Positions 51,757-61,490 are shown, counted from the stretch's first letter. The stretch is 64,000 nucleotides of DNA from Marinobacter bryozoorum (GCF_023156245.1 NZ_JAKZAH010000018.1:22780-86779), one strand, 5' to 3'. The notes: generated by a model not told the origin, from the letters alone. Translations and numbers: made by a program.

Positions 51757-52713
51757 TCAGGCTGAGGCCTTGCAGGGCATTTCACCTATAACCTGTCCAG
51801 TATTAGCCACCACCACTTTAACCCTGGTATCAGGCTTAACAGGCTCGTCAAACTGAAACTGAAAGCCGACGAAGCCCCGCCTAGGAGGGTTGAAAGGCAA
51901 GAGGCCGGGTCGCAGGTCACGCGTGAAGGCAGATCCCAATTTCTCTCCGTCTACATAAAATTCTAACTCAACAGAGTCATTTGAATTTTCGTGCCAAGCC
52001 CAACCTTGAACTCGCTGCTCATTCGCAACCTGTATAACCCCGTGTACAAACGGCAGATTATCAGAGAACAGGTGCTTTCGCGTTTCAAACAACGCCACAG
52101 CATGTTCATATAAATCAATATCTTTTTTATTAAGATTTCGCAGCTCTTTCAGCTGATCTTCCGGTAGCTGATAACTTTCACTACCGTCTACACGGCCAAC
52201 GTTGAGAACTGATGACTTTATATCCGCACCAAACTTTTTATTTAATATTTTCAGACTGGACTCGTACTGCTCAGTAAGCCCCACGACACCAAAGACCTCC
52301 AGAGGCAGTCGATTTATCAAATGAGATTGTCGGTTAATAAAATCAGCCCTTCGATAGAAAGAAGGGAAATCTCCTTTATAGCCGTAATGCCGAACGAAAT
52401 GGTGATATTCGGAAGCTACTCGCTGTATGGGGTCACGAAGAAAGGTCACGGTCTGCAAAGCACCAAACAGATAAATATACTTGGCTGCTCTGATATGACC
52501 ACTCAAGAACCGAACACCCTGCTTGGCCAGCTTTTCTCCAAAGGCAAACATATCCGGCTCATCATAAATCAACTTCCTGACAAGCGGTGATGTTTCCGGT
52601 GAATTTAGTGCATAGTCATACATTACCTCATCGGCTCCAAAATAATCCTCAGAGGACTTTCTAAAGCTGGTACCGGCAGTTTTTGGAACATGTACAAAAA
52701 GTATAGGGTCCAT
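51757..52713 (-). CDS. Sulfotransferase with extra C-terminal beta domain
   Basis: 318 aa from ATG 52713. FVHVPKTAGTSFRKS near residue 5 is the PAPS 5'-phosphosulfate loop; VTFLRDPIQRVASEYHHF near 90 is the 3'-phosphate motif. It belongs to the Sulfotransfer_2 / carbohydrate sulfotransferase type. The last 85 residues (from about 230: VQGWAWHENSNDSVELEFYVDG) look like a separate beta-sandwich. The gene is clearly richer in A and T than both flanking glycosyltransferase genes, suggesting recent transfer into the operon. Spacing is 26 bp to the next gene and 55 bp from the one before. Acceptor is probably the glycan made here. Confidence 0.82.
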   Translation of the reverse strand: MDPILFVHVPKTAGTSFRKSSEDYFGADEVMYDYALNSPETSPLVRKLIYDEPDMFAFGEKLAKQGVRFLSGHIRAAKYIYLFGALQTVTFLRDPIQRVASEYHHFVRHYGYKGDFPSFYRRADFINRQSHLINRLPLEVFGVVGLTEQYESSLKILNKKFGADIKSSVLNVGRVDGSESYQLPEDQLKELRNLNKKDIDLYEHAVALFETRKHLFSDNLPFVHGVIQVANEQRVQGWAWHENSNDSVELEFYVDGEKLGSAFTRDLRPGLLPFNPPRRGFVGFQFQFDEPVKPDTRVKVVVANTGQVIGEMPCKASA

Positions 52714-52768
52714 CAAAATCAATTCACTAAAATATGTGCATTATGTAAGGGACGACGTATGATGGTCA

Positions 52769-55132
52769 TCATTGCCCCCCGATGGAGAAATCTTCCCGAT
52801 TCAGGGTCAGATTAGGACTGTAACAAGGATCAGCCCGCAGCAATTCACCCCACTGCTCCTGCATATAGCGGATTTCCTGCTGGAACCGACGAATTTTTTC
52901 CGGGGAGTCTTCCTTGCCCCGGCTGAGGGATTCGTGGTGGTAAAGTTCCGCATAGGGAGTCCACAAATTCCGATACCCCGCCGCTCTCACCCGCAAGCAG
53001 AAATCCACGTCATTAAAGGCCACCTGCAGGTTAACTTCGTCCAGCCCCCCTACGGCGTTATACACATCCTTGCGCACCAGCAGGCAGGCCGCCGTTACCG
53101 CAGACAGGTTCTGGACCAGCTGCAGCCGGTTGAAATACCCTGGATGGTTGCGGTCAAAGTATTTGTGCGAATGGCCGGCCACGCCCCCCAGGCCCAGGAT
53201 GACACCGGCGTGCTGTATCGACTCGTTGCCGTAGTACAGCTTCGCCCCGACACACCCGATGTCCTCCCGGCTGGCCTGGGCGACCATTTCGCCAAGCCAG
53301 TCAGGGCTGATTACCTCAATGTCGTTATTGACCAGCCCGACAATGCTACCGCGGGCCCGGCCCACGCCATAGTTGTTGATTGCCGAATAATTGAAGGGGT
53401 GGTCATAGCTGACCACCTTGACCCTGACATCTTCACGCTGAACCTGGTCAAAGAACGCCAGGGTCTCCGGTTCGACACTGCCATTATCCAGGATAATGAT
53501 TTCATAGTTCTGGTACGTGGTTTTCTCGAGGATGCTTCTTACAGCGACCTCTACCAGGTCCTTTCTGTCACGGGTAGGAATCAACAGGCTGACCAGGGGG
53601 GCAGGCTCCGGTATCGGCCACTGCACCCGGTAACTGTTGGGCACCCGCCCCTCGGTTACCCTGACCCCTCGGGGGCCCATGTCCTGGAAGTAGTCACGCA
53701 AGGCCTTTATGCCAGCGTCGGTGGTATAGTCCTTTTCACTTGCCCCCCTCGCTGTTGACCCTTCAGCGGCCCGCCAATGATAAAGCACCCGCGGAACATG
53801 GACGATCTGCCCAGCGCTGACATGGTGCAGGCATCGCAGGAGCAAGTCATGGTCCTGGCTGCCCTCTACCCCGGTTTTAAAGCCGCCGATACGATCCAGC
53901 AGCGTGCGCTGATACACGCCAAGGTGCGAGACATAGTTCTGGGAATAAAGAAGGTCCGGGTTCCACTCACACTTGAAGTGAGGGCCATAGCGAACGCCAT
54001 CATCTGAGATCTTGTCTTCATCGGAGTAGGCAATGGCGACGCCAGGCTTTGCCAGGATAGCCTGAACCATGAACAACAGGGCGTGTTCTGCGAGTTCGTC
54101 GTCGTGATCCAGGAGCGCCACGAATTCGCCAGTGGCAATGGACAAGGCCGAATTGGACGCCTCGGAAATATGCCCGTTCTGGGGCCGATAGACCACCCGA
54201 ACCCGATGATCCCGGTCGATATAGTCCCTGAGCACCGGCCGTATATGCCCAGCGGTTGAGGCATCATCCGCAATGCACAGTTCCCAGTGTGGGTAAGACT
54301 GGCAAAGCACTGAATCGAGGCAGCGGCGTAACAGGTCCTCAGGGGTATTATATACCGGGACAATCACCGAAACCCGGGGAGTGGATGGCAACTCCGCGAG
54401 CATTCCCCCGACCTGCGCAGTGTCTGGTAAAGACGGCTGCTCAACGTACCGGATCCAGTCCTCATAGGCCGGGCCACCATCAGTCTGCTCACGGCTGTCC
54501 CGATCCAGGTCCCGGTCCAGTTCAAACAAACTCTGCTCCAGCGGTATACCGTGCTCCGTTGCCCGCTTTTCGACGGCCGAACGAACGGCCTCCACATCCT
54601 CGCCATAGACAGACGTAAAATGCAGGATACGTTGAAGGCATTCCGATACGGCGTCAGGCCCCTTAACCGGGTTAACGGCCACCTGGTTTACAGAAAGCCG
54701 ACCGGGCCATTCCTGCGGGTCGAAACGAACCTGTACCGCTCCGGATGGCAGGAACACCAGCCGCTGGGACAGCTCTCCGTCTGCCACCAGGATGTCGAGC
54801 GCGCCTTCCTCGCTGAACCCTTCACCGGAATCGAAGTAGACCCTGGCGACCTGTTGTCGACGATCAATAGCCAGGTTCAGCGAGATCCGGTACCAACCCG
54901 CCGCCAACTCCAGGCGACTTCCCCCGGGTGCAAGCAACAGGAAGTGCGGATCACTGTCGGTGGCCACCCAGTCGACACCCGCCTCACCGACGGACTCAAG
55001 GTGCTGTGTGGGGCTCAGTCCACAGGTAACCGCCTTACCCTGCACGGGCTGGTACTCCCGGCCATGGGCAGGGGGCGCTTCTGCTTCCCCCTTGAACGCA
55101 CTTTTTAACTTGCGTAACAACGAAACAGCCAT
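52769..55132 (-). CDS. Large glycosyltransferase with two family 2 domains
   Basis: 787 aa. An N-terminal beta-rich region (about 30-155, GWYRISLNLAIDRRQQVARV) is followed by GT2a from 252 (RVSVIVPVYNTPEDL; ADDASTAG; DHDDELAEH) and GT2b from about 515 (LVSLLIPTRDRKDLV; NNDIEVISPDW; NDVDFCLRVRAAGY). It shares domain plan and long similar stretches with the 49481 gene, so one copy arose by duplication. The N-terminal domains differ more than the catalytic ones, which could mean different acceptors. It lies 11 bp downstream of the 55144 gene. Confidence 0.88.
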   Translation of the reverse strand: MAVSLLRKLKSAFKGEAEAPPAHGREYQPVQGKAVTCGLSPTQHLESVGEAGVDWVATDSDPHFLLLAPGGSRLELAAGWYRISLNLAIDRRQQVARVYFDSGEGFSEEGALDILVADGELSQRLVFLPSGAVQVRFDPQEWPGRLSVNQVAVNPVKGPDAVSECLQRILHFTSVYGEDVEAVRSAVEKRATEHGIPLEQSLFELDRDLDRDSREQTDGGPAYEDWIRYVEQPSLPDTAQVGGMLAELPSTPRVSVIVPVYNTPEDLLRRCLDSVLCQSYPHWELCIADDASTAGHIRPVLRDYIDRDHRVRVVYRPQNGHISEASNSALSIATGEFVALLDHDDELAEHALLFMVQAILAKPGVAIAYSDEDKISDDGVRYGPHFKCEWNPDLLYSQNYVSHLGVYQRTLLDRIGGFKTGVEGSQDHDLLLRCLHHVSAGQIVHVPRVLYHWRAAEGSTARGASEKDYTTDAGIKALRDYFQDMGPRGVRVTEGRVPNSYRVQWPIPEPAPLVSLLIPTRDRKDLVEVAVRSILEKTTYQNYEIIILDNGSVEPETLAFFDQVQREDVRVKVVSYDHPFNYSAINNYGVGRARGSIVGLVNNDIEVISPDWLGEMVAQASREDIGCVGAKLYYGNESIQHAGVILGLGGVAGHSHKYFDRNHPGYFNRLQLVQNLSAVTAACLLVRKDVYNAVGGLDEVNLQVAFNDVDFCLRVRAAGYRNLWTPYAELYHHESLSRGKEDSPEKIRRFQQEIRYMQEQWGELLRADPCYSPNLTLNREDFSIGGQ

Positions 55133-55143
55133 TCTCTGTCCGG

Positions 55144-56784
55144 TTATTTGATCGAAGGACCAGAACGCTCGACCGCAAAGGCGCCGATGTCCTGATAAAG
55201 TTGCCAGTAAGCCTCAGCCATGCCAGCCCGGGTCTGTGGCCCGGCAAGCTGCCACCGGCTGACCGCGTCCACGGCCTGTTGCCACTCAGCGGGCTGGCGC
55301 GCTTGCTGGATCAGGGCCGCCATGGCCGATGCGGATACTTCCGGCGCCAGCCAGCCGGCCCTGGTTTGCTGCAGGCGCTCACCAACGGCCCCGAGGTCAA
55401 ATGCCAGCACTGGCACACCCGTAGCCCACAGCTCGGTCAGGGTATGGCACCAGGTTTCCGGCCAGATCGAAAGCACTGCACCCAGGTGAGGCTTGATATC
55501 GGCGACTCGCTGAGCAAAGTGGCTAACCTGGTACGGGCCGTGAACTGTTACATTGGCGGGCAGCTGGTCCCGTATCTCCGGGTCTTCAACCGTGCCCAGC
55601 ACATGCCATTGCACGTCAACCAGTTCCGGGTTGTTTGCCAGCTCCAGCAAAACCCCGGCACCCTTTGAGCGGGCCACGTAGCCGGGCAACACAACCCTCA
55701 GCGGTTCGCCAGGCGTGGGGGCCTCGGCCAGGCTGTCAAAGGCGTCGAAGTCCCGCCCATGGGGAATCAACCTGAATGGCTTGTCCGCCAGCGCCGGGAA
55801 GATATCCAGCATAATGTCCCTCACCAGCGCAGAAGTGGTTACGAACCCGGCACAAAGCGCCAGCGGGCCGGCAAACTGCTGTTGCCAGCGATAAACCCCG
55901 GCGTGTTTCAGGGCACCGATCTGCTCCGGCCGCCACGCCTCCTGGTGACACTCTCCGCCACCAGGCGTACAACGGCCCCGACAAAAGACCTGATTCTCAT
56001 CCAGCAGCTTTACCGAAGGGCACACAGTGTAATAATCGTGGACCGAATACACCACAGGAATGGATAACTTGTAAGCTGAGTCCATCAAACCCAGGCTCTG
56101 CCAGGCCGAGTGATGAACATGAACCAGGCTGATACCATAGTCACGCAGCCACTGCCCGACGACGTCGTCATATTCATCCAGCTGATGGGGAAAAGGTTCG
56201 ACTTCCTGCCCCAGCCAATGGCGCTCCAGGGATACGTAAATACCCGCCCGGTAGAGAAAGAGCTCCAGCAAGTCACCCGCGCAGCGCAACACAAAGGTCT
56301 CAGCCACAGGGGAATGCCTCGCCTCAAAGGCAATCATCAGGTCTTCGTTGGTTTGCGGCGTTCCGCCCTGCTGAACCGACAATCCCGCCAGAATGCGGAC
56401 AACGCCTTGCGGCGCAGGGCCCGGTCTGGTGCCATACCACCCGGGCAGATTCTCTGGCAAGGGCGACTCCGGCCAGCGAGACCCTGTGCGCTCTTTCAGT
56501 TCCCGTTCCTCGGGGGTCAGCGCCCGCCCTTCCCGGTAGCCGAAACCGAGAAAATGCGCCAGGGGATCAACCCCGGCCTGGACCAGGTCCGGGTTGGCGG
56601 CCAGGTACTGCTCCGGCACAAACCGGGGGCCGGGCTGGCGGCCCTCGGCGAAGCCGGTGGTCAGGAAATGCTGCCAGCTTTCGGACTCGTCATCCGGCAC
56701 ATCGCTGTTGGCCCTGGCGTACCACGCAGGGTCGAACAGCCGCAGGCGTTCCAGTAGTTCCAGCTGGTCCAGTGGCAGGCTCAT
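55144..56784 (-). CDS. Family 4 glycosyltransferase with N-terminal YPDV-type repeats
   Basis: 546 aa. Two copies of a WYL-YPDV-AG-PL-H-L-G-EGR-P module lie at about 17-50 (FDPAWYARANSDVP) and 55-90 (EQYLAANPDLVQAGVDPLAH). From about 125 a GT-B enzyme follows: an acceptor half with HHSAWQSLGLMDSAYKLSIP, a cysteine-containing loop FCRGRCTPGGGECHQ typical of GT4 members, and the donor half VVLPGYVARSKGAGVLLELA, HVLGTVEDPEIRDQ and WPETWCHTLTELWATGVPVL. It overlaps the 170-aa protein gene by 4 bp. It probably adds a sugar to the growing chain; the N-terminal modules may dock it to partner proteins. Confidence 0.85.
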   Translation of the reverse strand: MSLPLDQLELLERLRLFDPAWYARANSDVPDDESESWQHFLTTGFAEGRQPGPRFVPEQYLAANPDLVQAGVDPLAHFLGFGYREGRALTPEERELKERTGSRWPESPLPENLPGWYGTRPGPAPQGVVRILAGLSVQQGGTPQTNEDLMIAFEARHSPVAETFVLRCAGDLLELFLYRAGIYVSLERHWLGQEVEPFPHQLDEYDDVVGQWLRDYGISLVHVHHSAWQSLGLMDSAYKLSIPVVYSVHDYYTVCPSVKLLDENQVFCRGRCTPGGGECHQEAWRPEQIGALKHAGVYRWQQQFAGPLALCAGFVTTSALVRDIMLDIFPALADKPFRLIPHGRDFDAFDSLAEAPTPGEPLRVVLPGYVARSKGAGVLLELANNPELVDVQWHVLGTVEDPEIRDQLPANVTVHGPYQVSHFAQRVADIKPHLGAVLSIWPETWCHTLTELWATGVPVLAFDLGAVGERLQQTRAGWLAPEVSASAMAALIQQARQPAEWQQAVDAVSRWQLAGPQTRAGMAEAYWQLYQDIGAFAVERSGPSIK

Positions 56785-57293
56785 GCCTCACCTTTCAGGG
56801 GCCATGCCAGGCGGCCTTCACTACGGCCGTGGACCAGGTAGTGCACCAGGGGATTCATGCCCGCGGCAGCAACGTCCGGGTATTGCTCCAGGTAGGCCGC
56901 CGAGTTGAAGCCCGGGCCCGGGTGCCGTCCTTCCTGCCCGCCGTGCAGCACAAAGTGCTCGGCCGGGTTGGCGGCAAAGTGCGCGGACTGGGCCACGTCC
57001 GGATAGGTCCCCAGGTACCAGCGGCCGTCAAAGAGCCCGCTCTCTGTAACCAGGCTTATATGCTGCTGCAGGCGCTCGCCGGCATCCTCCGGCTCTGGTG
57101 CGGCCTGCTGAGCGGCGGCTGCGTCGCGGAGTTGCTGCAGGGCCTGTTCCAGCTCGTTAGCTTCGGCCCTGGCCTGCTCCAGCTTTTCGGTTACTGCGGC
57201 GACTTCCTCGAAATACTGCGTGATATCCGCCTGCTTGTCCCTGAGCTGGCTTTCCAGTTGTTCGATGGTCTGCTGATCATTGGGTGCTGACAC
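56781..57293 (-). CDS. Coiled-coil protein with two YPDV repeats, putative adaptor
   Basis: 170 aa, no catalytic domain. Residues 8-60 form a clear heptad coiled coil (IEQLESQLRDKQADI, VTEKLEQARAEANELEQALQ). After a Pro/Ala/Glu linker come two modules: RWYLGTYPDVAQSA with EHFVLHGGQEGRHP (88-124), and AYLEQYPDVAAAGMNPLVHY with GRSEGR (128-162). The same module caps the two neighbouring glycosyltransferases (55144 and 57353). I infer a scaffold that multimerises by its coil and groups the enzymes, but that is untested. It is not a fragment of a longer gene as far as I can see: start and stop are clean and it couples to the next gene by ATGA. Confidence 0.7.
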   Translation of the reverse strand: MSAPNDQQTIEQLESQLRDKQADITQYFEEVAAVTEKLEQARAEANELEQALQQLRDAAAAQQAAPEPEDAGERLQQHISLVTESGLFDGRWYLGTYPDVAQSAHFAANPAEHFVLHGGQEGRHPGPGFNSAAYLEQYPDVAAAGMNPLVHYLVHGRSEGRLAWPLKGEA

Positions 57294-57352
57294 GTTACTG
57301 ATCCTGCTCTATCCAGTAGTACTGCCTGCCCGGCCAACTATGGGCGGGGTGG

Positions 57353-58867
57353 TCAGGGAAGTATATCCTGTGGGGCCGGGAATGGCCGAGTTTGCGGTTG
57401 CTGCTCCACGTAGAGCGATTCCGGTCCCTGCGCCTGCGCATGCCAGCGCAAAACGGCCTTGCGGTAGTCCGCCCGCAGGCCACCGAACTGGGTGACCAGG
57501 TGGGTGTCGGACGTCATGGTCAGCGACGTTGGCAGCGTGCGGCCGAAGGACAGCGGCACACCCACAGCCACTTCGCCGGTGGTGCTCTCACCAAAGGCGG
57601 CCTTGATCCGCAGGTAATACTCGGTATCGGCCTCTACGCGCACCAGGTCCCAGTAGCCCAGGGCGCCAAACACCTCGCGCCGGAACATCAGCGAGGAAGT
57701 ATTACGGAATACCCAGCCATCGGCCATTCGCCAGATACCGAAACGAAGCTCCGGGGTGCACCGAACCCAATGGGAGTTGCAGGCCATCCAGCCCGGGTTG
57801 TCCTGCATGCCACGGCACTGGATTTCAAGCTTCTGGGGGTGGGACCAGTCATCGCTGTCGTGAACCGTCAGCAGGTCACCGCGGGCTTCTGACAGGCCGC
57901 GATTGCGGGCGGAATAGGCCCCCTGGTTGTGCGCCTGCCGCAGCACCCGGAACCCCGGATTGGCTTTGGCGAAGGCTTCGGCCAGGGCGGCGGTGTTGTC
58001 CGTCGAGGCGTCATCCACCACCAGCACTTCGATGGCGTGGGGATTACTTCGGCGCAGGGTCTGGTCCGCCAGGCCTCGCAAGGCAGTCAACAGCCCCTCA
58101 CCGGCATTGAAGGCGGGGATAATCACCGACACCAGGGGGCGGTCGGCGGTAGTTGCCACCCCACCGGAACTGGCGTTGTCGGTAGCCATTAAATTATCGA
58201 TCGTTAGCGGCTGGCCTGGGTCTTTCCGGCGCACCGGATGCAGGCCATGGCGCTGCCATACCTGGTTGATCCAGCGCAGGCGCTGATCATCCAGCGAATG
58301 CGAGTGTTCAGCCGCACCGGGTGGCACACTTTGCTGAACGCTTGCCAGCAAATTGGCGACTACCAGCCAGTTCTCCGAACGCCCGGGGGCAAGGTCAAAC
58401 AGCGATGCCGCCTTGCGCCACGCTGGCGACAAACGACCACACCGGGCCAGGGCATCGGCTTCCAGCAACTCGGCAGGATAAAATGCCGGCACCCTGTCAG
58501 CCACACGGCCACGATGGGCAAGGGCGTCGGCTGCCACCGCCCACTGTTGCTTCCAGGCATACCAGCGCCCAAGGGCAAAACCCGCAAACGAGACTTCCAG
58601 CGGATTATCGTGGGCTGTCAGCGGATGAAGGGCCTGCAGACACTCGTCCGCTGGGGACTCCTGAAACCACAGGGCCTCGTCCCATTCCCAGGCATCCAGT
58701 CGGCAGGGCTGGCGCCCTTCCCACATTCCGAAGTTGAAATAGTGCCAGGCGGGGTCTACCCCTGCCCGCTCAATATCCGGGTAGGTCTCCAGATACCATT
58801 GAGCATCGAACTGACGTTCAATCTCTTTAAACAAACCGTCTGACACTACTTCAGGCCCCGGTGCCAT
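57353..58867 (-). CDS. Family 2 glycosyltransferase with N-terminal YPDI module
   Basis: 504 aa from ATG 58867. One module at 21-54 ([20 protein letters not shown], then [11 protein letters not shown]) is followed by a helical linker (60-235) and a GT-A domain from about 240: [51 protein letters not shown] and [12 protein letters not shown] with the DSDD metal site. The C-terminal part ([20 protein letters not shown]) is like other surface-polysaccharide GT2 enzymes. It overlaps rmlA by 17 bp and is the second gene of that operon. Likely a cytoplasmic rhamnosyl- or hexosyltransferase, unproven. Confidence 0.85.
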   Translation of the reverse strand: MAPGPEVVSDGLFKEIERQFDAQWYLETYPDIERAGVDPAWHYFNFGMWEGRQPCRLDAWEWDEALWFQESPADECLQALHPLTAHDNPLEVSFAGFALGRWYAWKQQWAVAADALAHRGRVADRVPAFYPAELLEADALARCGRLSPAWRKAASLFDLAPGRSENWLVVANLLASVQQSVPPGAAEHSHSLDDQRLRWINQVWQRHGLHPVRRKDPGQPLTIDNLMATDNASSGGVATTADRPLVSVIIPAFNAGEGLLTALRGLADQTLRRSNPHAIEVLVVDDASTDNTAALAEAFAKANPGFRVLRQAHNQGAYSARNRGLSEARGDLLTVHDSDDWSHPQKLEIQCRGMQDNPGWMACNSHWVRCTPELRFGIWRMADGWVFRNTSSLMFRREVFGALGYWDLVRVEADTEYYLRIKAAFGESTTGEVAVGVPLSFGRTLPTSLTMTSDTHLVTQFGGLRADYRKAVLRWHAQAQGPESLYVEQQPQTRPFPAPQDILP

Positions 58868-59732
58868 GCTGCCCCAGCAATCGCTGCAGGTATTCACCAT
58901 AGGCCGTCTTGCCCAGTGCCGTGGCGGCCTCCTGCAACTGGTCGCTGGAAATCCAGCCCTGGGTCCAGGCGATCTCCTCCAGGCAGGCTACCTTCAGACC
59001 CTGGCGGTGTTCGATGGTCTGCACGTAGCTGCTGGCCTCCAGCAGGCTGTCGTGGGTGCCGGTATCCAGCCAGGCAAAGCCGCGGCCCAGACGTTCCACC
59101 TGCAGGTCGCCCCGCTCCAGGTAGGCGTTGTTGACACTGGTAATCTCCAGCTCGCCCCGGTCGGAGGGTTTTACGGCGCGGGCAATATCCACCACGTCGT
59201 TGTCATAAAAATACAAACCGGTCACGGCATAGTTGGATTTCGGTTGCGCGGGCTTTTCCTCGATAGAGACCGCCCTGCCCTGCGGGTCAAACTCCACCAC
59301 GCCGAACCGCTCCGGGTCACGCACCATATAACCAAAGATCGTCGCGCCCTCGTCGCGGGCGGCGGCACGTTTGAGCTGGTCCGAGAAGTGCTGGCCGTGG
59401 AAGATGTTATCGCCGAGCACCAGGCACACGGAGTCATCACCGATAAACGACTCGCCAATCAGGAATGCCTGGGCCAGGCCTTCCGGGCGGGGCTGTTCCG
59501 CATACTCAAAGGTCACACCAAACTGCTCGCCGGTGCCAAGCAGGCGGCGGTACTGGGGCAGGTCGTCAGGCGTGGAAATCACCAGGATTTCCCGGATACC
59601 CGCCAGCATCAGCACCGAGATGGGGTAATACACCATCGGCTTGTCGTAAACCGGCAACAACTGCTTCGACACCCCGTGGGTAATGGGGTGCAGGCGGGTG
59701 CCGGACCCGCCGGCAAGAATAATACCTTTCAT
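58851..59732 (-). CDS. rmlA: Glucose-1-phosphate thymidylyltransferase
   Basis: 293 aa. [17 protein letters not shown] at the start, [49 protein letters not shown] and [20 protein letters not shown] are the RmlA hallmarks. It makes dTDP-glucose from dTTP and glucose-1-phosphate, the first step to dTDP-rhamnose and other dTDP-sugars, and is feedback-inhibited by dTDP-rhamnose. ATG 59732. It heads the minus-strand operon that ends with rmlC at 48898. Confidence 0.95.
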   Translation of the reverse strand: MKGIILAGGSGTRLHPITHGVSKQLLPVYDKPMVYYPISVLMLAGIREILVISTPDDLPQYRRLLGTGEQFGVTFEYAEQPRPEGLAQAFLIGESFIGDDSVCLVLGDNIFHGQHFSDQLKRAAARDEGATIFGYMVRDPERFGVVEFDPQGRAVSIEEKPAQPKSNYAVTGLYFYDNDVVDIARAVKPSDRGELEITSVNNAYLERGDLQVERLGRGFAWLDTGTHDSLLEASSYVQTIEHRQGLKVACLEEIAWTQGWISSDQLQEAATALGKTAYGEYLQRLLGQHGTGA

Positions 59733-59846
59733 CAAACGTGCCCTGAATGTCTACGGTGAATCACAGCGCACGGAGGATAAACCGTTTTGGGCGGTTATGG
59801 AAATCAGGACAAACCCGGCAGGATTTGGCGACAGCCCTGGTCCGGA

Positions 59847-60863
59847 TTACTCCACCACCCGAATCCGGCCCCAGTCCCCGTCGACGGAGTCCAACAGCGC
59901 CTTCAGGGCCGGGCTTTTGTATTCTACGGCGTCGTCTTCCCAACGGTCCCGGACACTCTGGTGCAGGACGGGTTCTACCTTGCGCTGGCTTTTGCGGCGC
60001 ATGACCCTGTAGAAGCCCTTGTATTCATTGTGTTGCCGGCCGCAATGGTCCGGTTCCAGGCAGGCAAGGAAGTGGCGCGCGAACGCCAGGCCGCAGCGTT
60101 CTGCTTCGCGGGCCAGCCACAGGCCGGCGTGGTCGCCCAGGGCGCGGTCGGGGTAGCCACCACCGACATCCGTATGCACACCGGCGAACCAGACCTGCTC
60201 CAGGTCGATGCCGTCCTTGGGGGTCCACAGGGTGGGTTCAAAATCCTGCCGGTTTTCGTCAATGGATACCGCATGGCGGGCGTGATTGATGATGCTACTG
60301 GGTTCGGTGTCGTGGAACAGGTACCGGGAGGTACCCAATGTGCCCAGGAAGGGCGCGGGAATACCCAGGGATCCGACCGTGTCGAACACCCCCATAAAGT
60401 GAATGCGACTGACATCGGCCACCGCGTTTGCCTGGCGAAACTTGCTGGCTTTTTCCTTCCAGGGAGCGGAGGAAGGCCCCCGCTGGCGGTATAACTTGTA
60501 GGCGCTGGCGACCTGGTCTGCATAGCAGCGCCGCAGGATACCGCAGTTGCGGATCAACCCGGCGAGCGAACGCACCGTATAGGCGCCCCGACTGAAACCG
60601 AACAGGTAGATCGCATCGCCTTCATCGTAGTTGTGCACCAGAAAGCGATAGCAATCCATAATGTTCTTGTCGATACCGGCGCCGGTCACTCCACCGGACA
60701 GGGCGTCACCGTCTGACCCCACACCCCAGTCGTAGAAGACCACTTGCGGGACGCCCTTGTCACTGAGCGGCGCTATCCCCTCCGCCAGGCGCAGCACATG
60801 GGTGCTGGTGTCAGACTCTGGCGATTGCCAGGTGCCATCGGCGCAGATAACCAGTTGTTTCAT
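59847..60863 (-). CDS. DUF2235 alpha/beta hydrolase
   Basis: 338 aa from ATG 60863. KQLVICADGTWQSPES is the standard opening of DUF2235 proteins. GFSRGAYTVRSLAGLI holds the GxSxG nucleophile, and FDTVGSLGIP and WFAGVHTDVGGGYPD supply the Asp and His of the triad. Some members are T6SS phospholipase effectors (Tle1) and others are stand-alone intracellular hydrolases. Nothing else of T6SS is near and no signal peptide is seen, so the stand-alone type is more likely. It lies 114 bp from rmlA and 43 bp from the broken metallo-beta-lactamase gene. Confidence 0.87.
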   Translation of the reverse strand: MKQLVICADGTWQSPESDTSTHVLRLAEGIAPLSDKGVPQVVFYDWGVGSDGDALSGGVTGAGIDKNIMDCYRFLVHNYDEGDAIYLFGFSRGAYTVRSLAGLIRNCGILRRCYADQVASAYKLYRQRGPSSAPWKEKASKFRQANAVADVSRIHFMGVFDTVGSLGIPAPFLGTLGTSRYLFHDTEPSSIINHARHAVSIDENRQDFEPTLWTPKDGIDLEQVWFAGVHTDVGGGYPDRALGDHAGLWLAREAERCGLAFARHFLACLEPDHCGRQHNEYKGFYRVMRRKSQRKVEPVLHQSVRDRWEDDAVEYKSPALKALLDSVDGDWGRIRVVE

Positions 60864-60906
60864 GCTCCCCTCCCTGGAACCCGGTCGCGACCTCACGGCC
60901 CGGCTG

Positions 60907-61323
60907 TTACGGAATCAACACCCTGCCCGGAACCCGCCCTGCCAGCTTGTCGGCGAAAGCCTGCTTGGCGACTGCGTCACCGTGCACGATGCGGATTTCT
61001 TCCGGCGGGTTCGGAATGCCTTCTATAAAGTCGAGCAAATCCCGTTGCCCGGCATGGGCGGAGTAACCACTGACCTGGTGGACCCGTGCCCGGATGGTAT
61101 AGCGCTCGCCATCCAACTCAACCCAGCCGTTACGGGGGCCATAGTCAAGAATAGCACGCCCTGGCGTGCCTGCTGCCTGGTAGCCGACGAACAGCACATC
61201 GTTACGTGCCTCCCCCAGCAGTGCCTTCAGGTAGTTCACCACCCGGCCACCGGCACACATGCCCGAACCCGCCAACACAACGCAGGGGCGATGGCTGCTG
61301 GCCAGGTACTGCACAGCGTTCAT
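60907..61323 (-). pseudogene. Metallo-beta-lactamase RNA exonuclease-like gene, C-terminal fragment
   Basis: 138 codons in one frame: YLASSHRPCVVLAGSGMCAG with GGRVVNYLKALL, then VHQVSGYSAHAGQRDLLDFI. This is the C-terminal beta-CASP and metal-site end of MBL-fold proteins of the KH/RNA-processing exonuclease group. The frame joins exactly to the fragment at 63123 (…EDHQ + MNAV…) once the 1799-bp element 61324-63122 is removed. It has no start of its own beyond an internal ATG at 61323, so a functional product is unlikely. Confidence 0.87.
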
Positions 61324-61490
61324 TTGACATCCTCCCCCACCTAACGTCGGTGGGGGATTCCTGACGCAGCGGGCGCTGCGCTGGGTGCTACTTCCTCACG
61401 GTTTCGCACAGGTTCCTGCCTCACAGAGTCCGGTAACCCGGTCTCTCTACAGGCTAACACGCGATGTCCTCGCGCTTTAATGTTGATCGC
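61324..61490 (-). ncRNA. Predicted omega (guide) RNA at the tnpB 3' end
   Basis: In IS605 elements the transcript covering the tnpB 3' end and the right-end hairpin serves as TnpB's guide scaffold, with the following flank as guide. Here the hairpin (61333-61357) spans the tnpB stop codon, and the element ends GATGTCAA. The guide would begin ATGAACGCTGTGCAGTAC inside the broken MBL gene. The 5' limit is a guess. No transcript is proven. Confidence 0.5.

Noticed and set aside
59847..60863. T6SS phospholipase effector
   Set aside because: DUF2235 includes Tle1 effectors, but no vgrG, immunity or other T6SS gene is near and the protein lacks extra domains. A stand-alone hydrolase is more likely.
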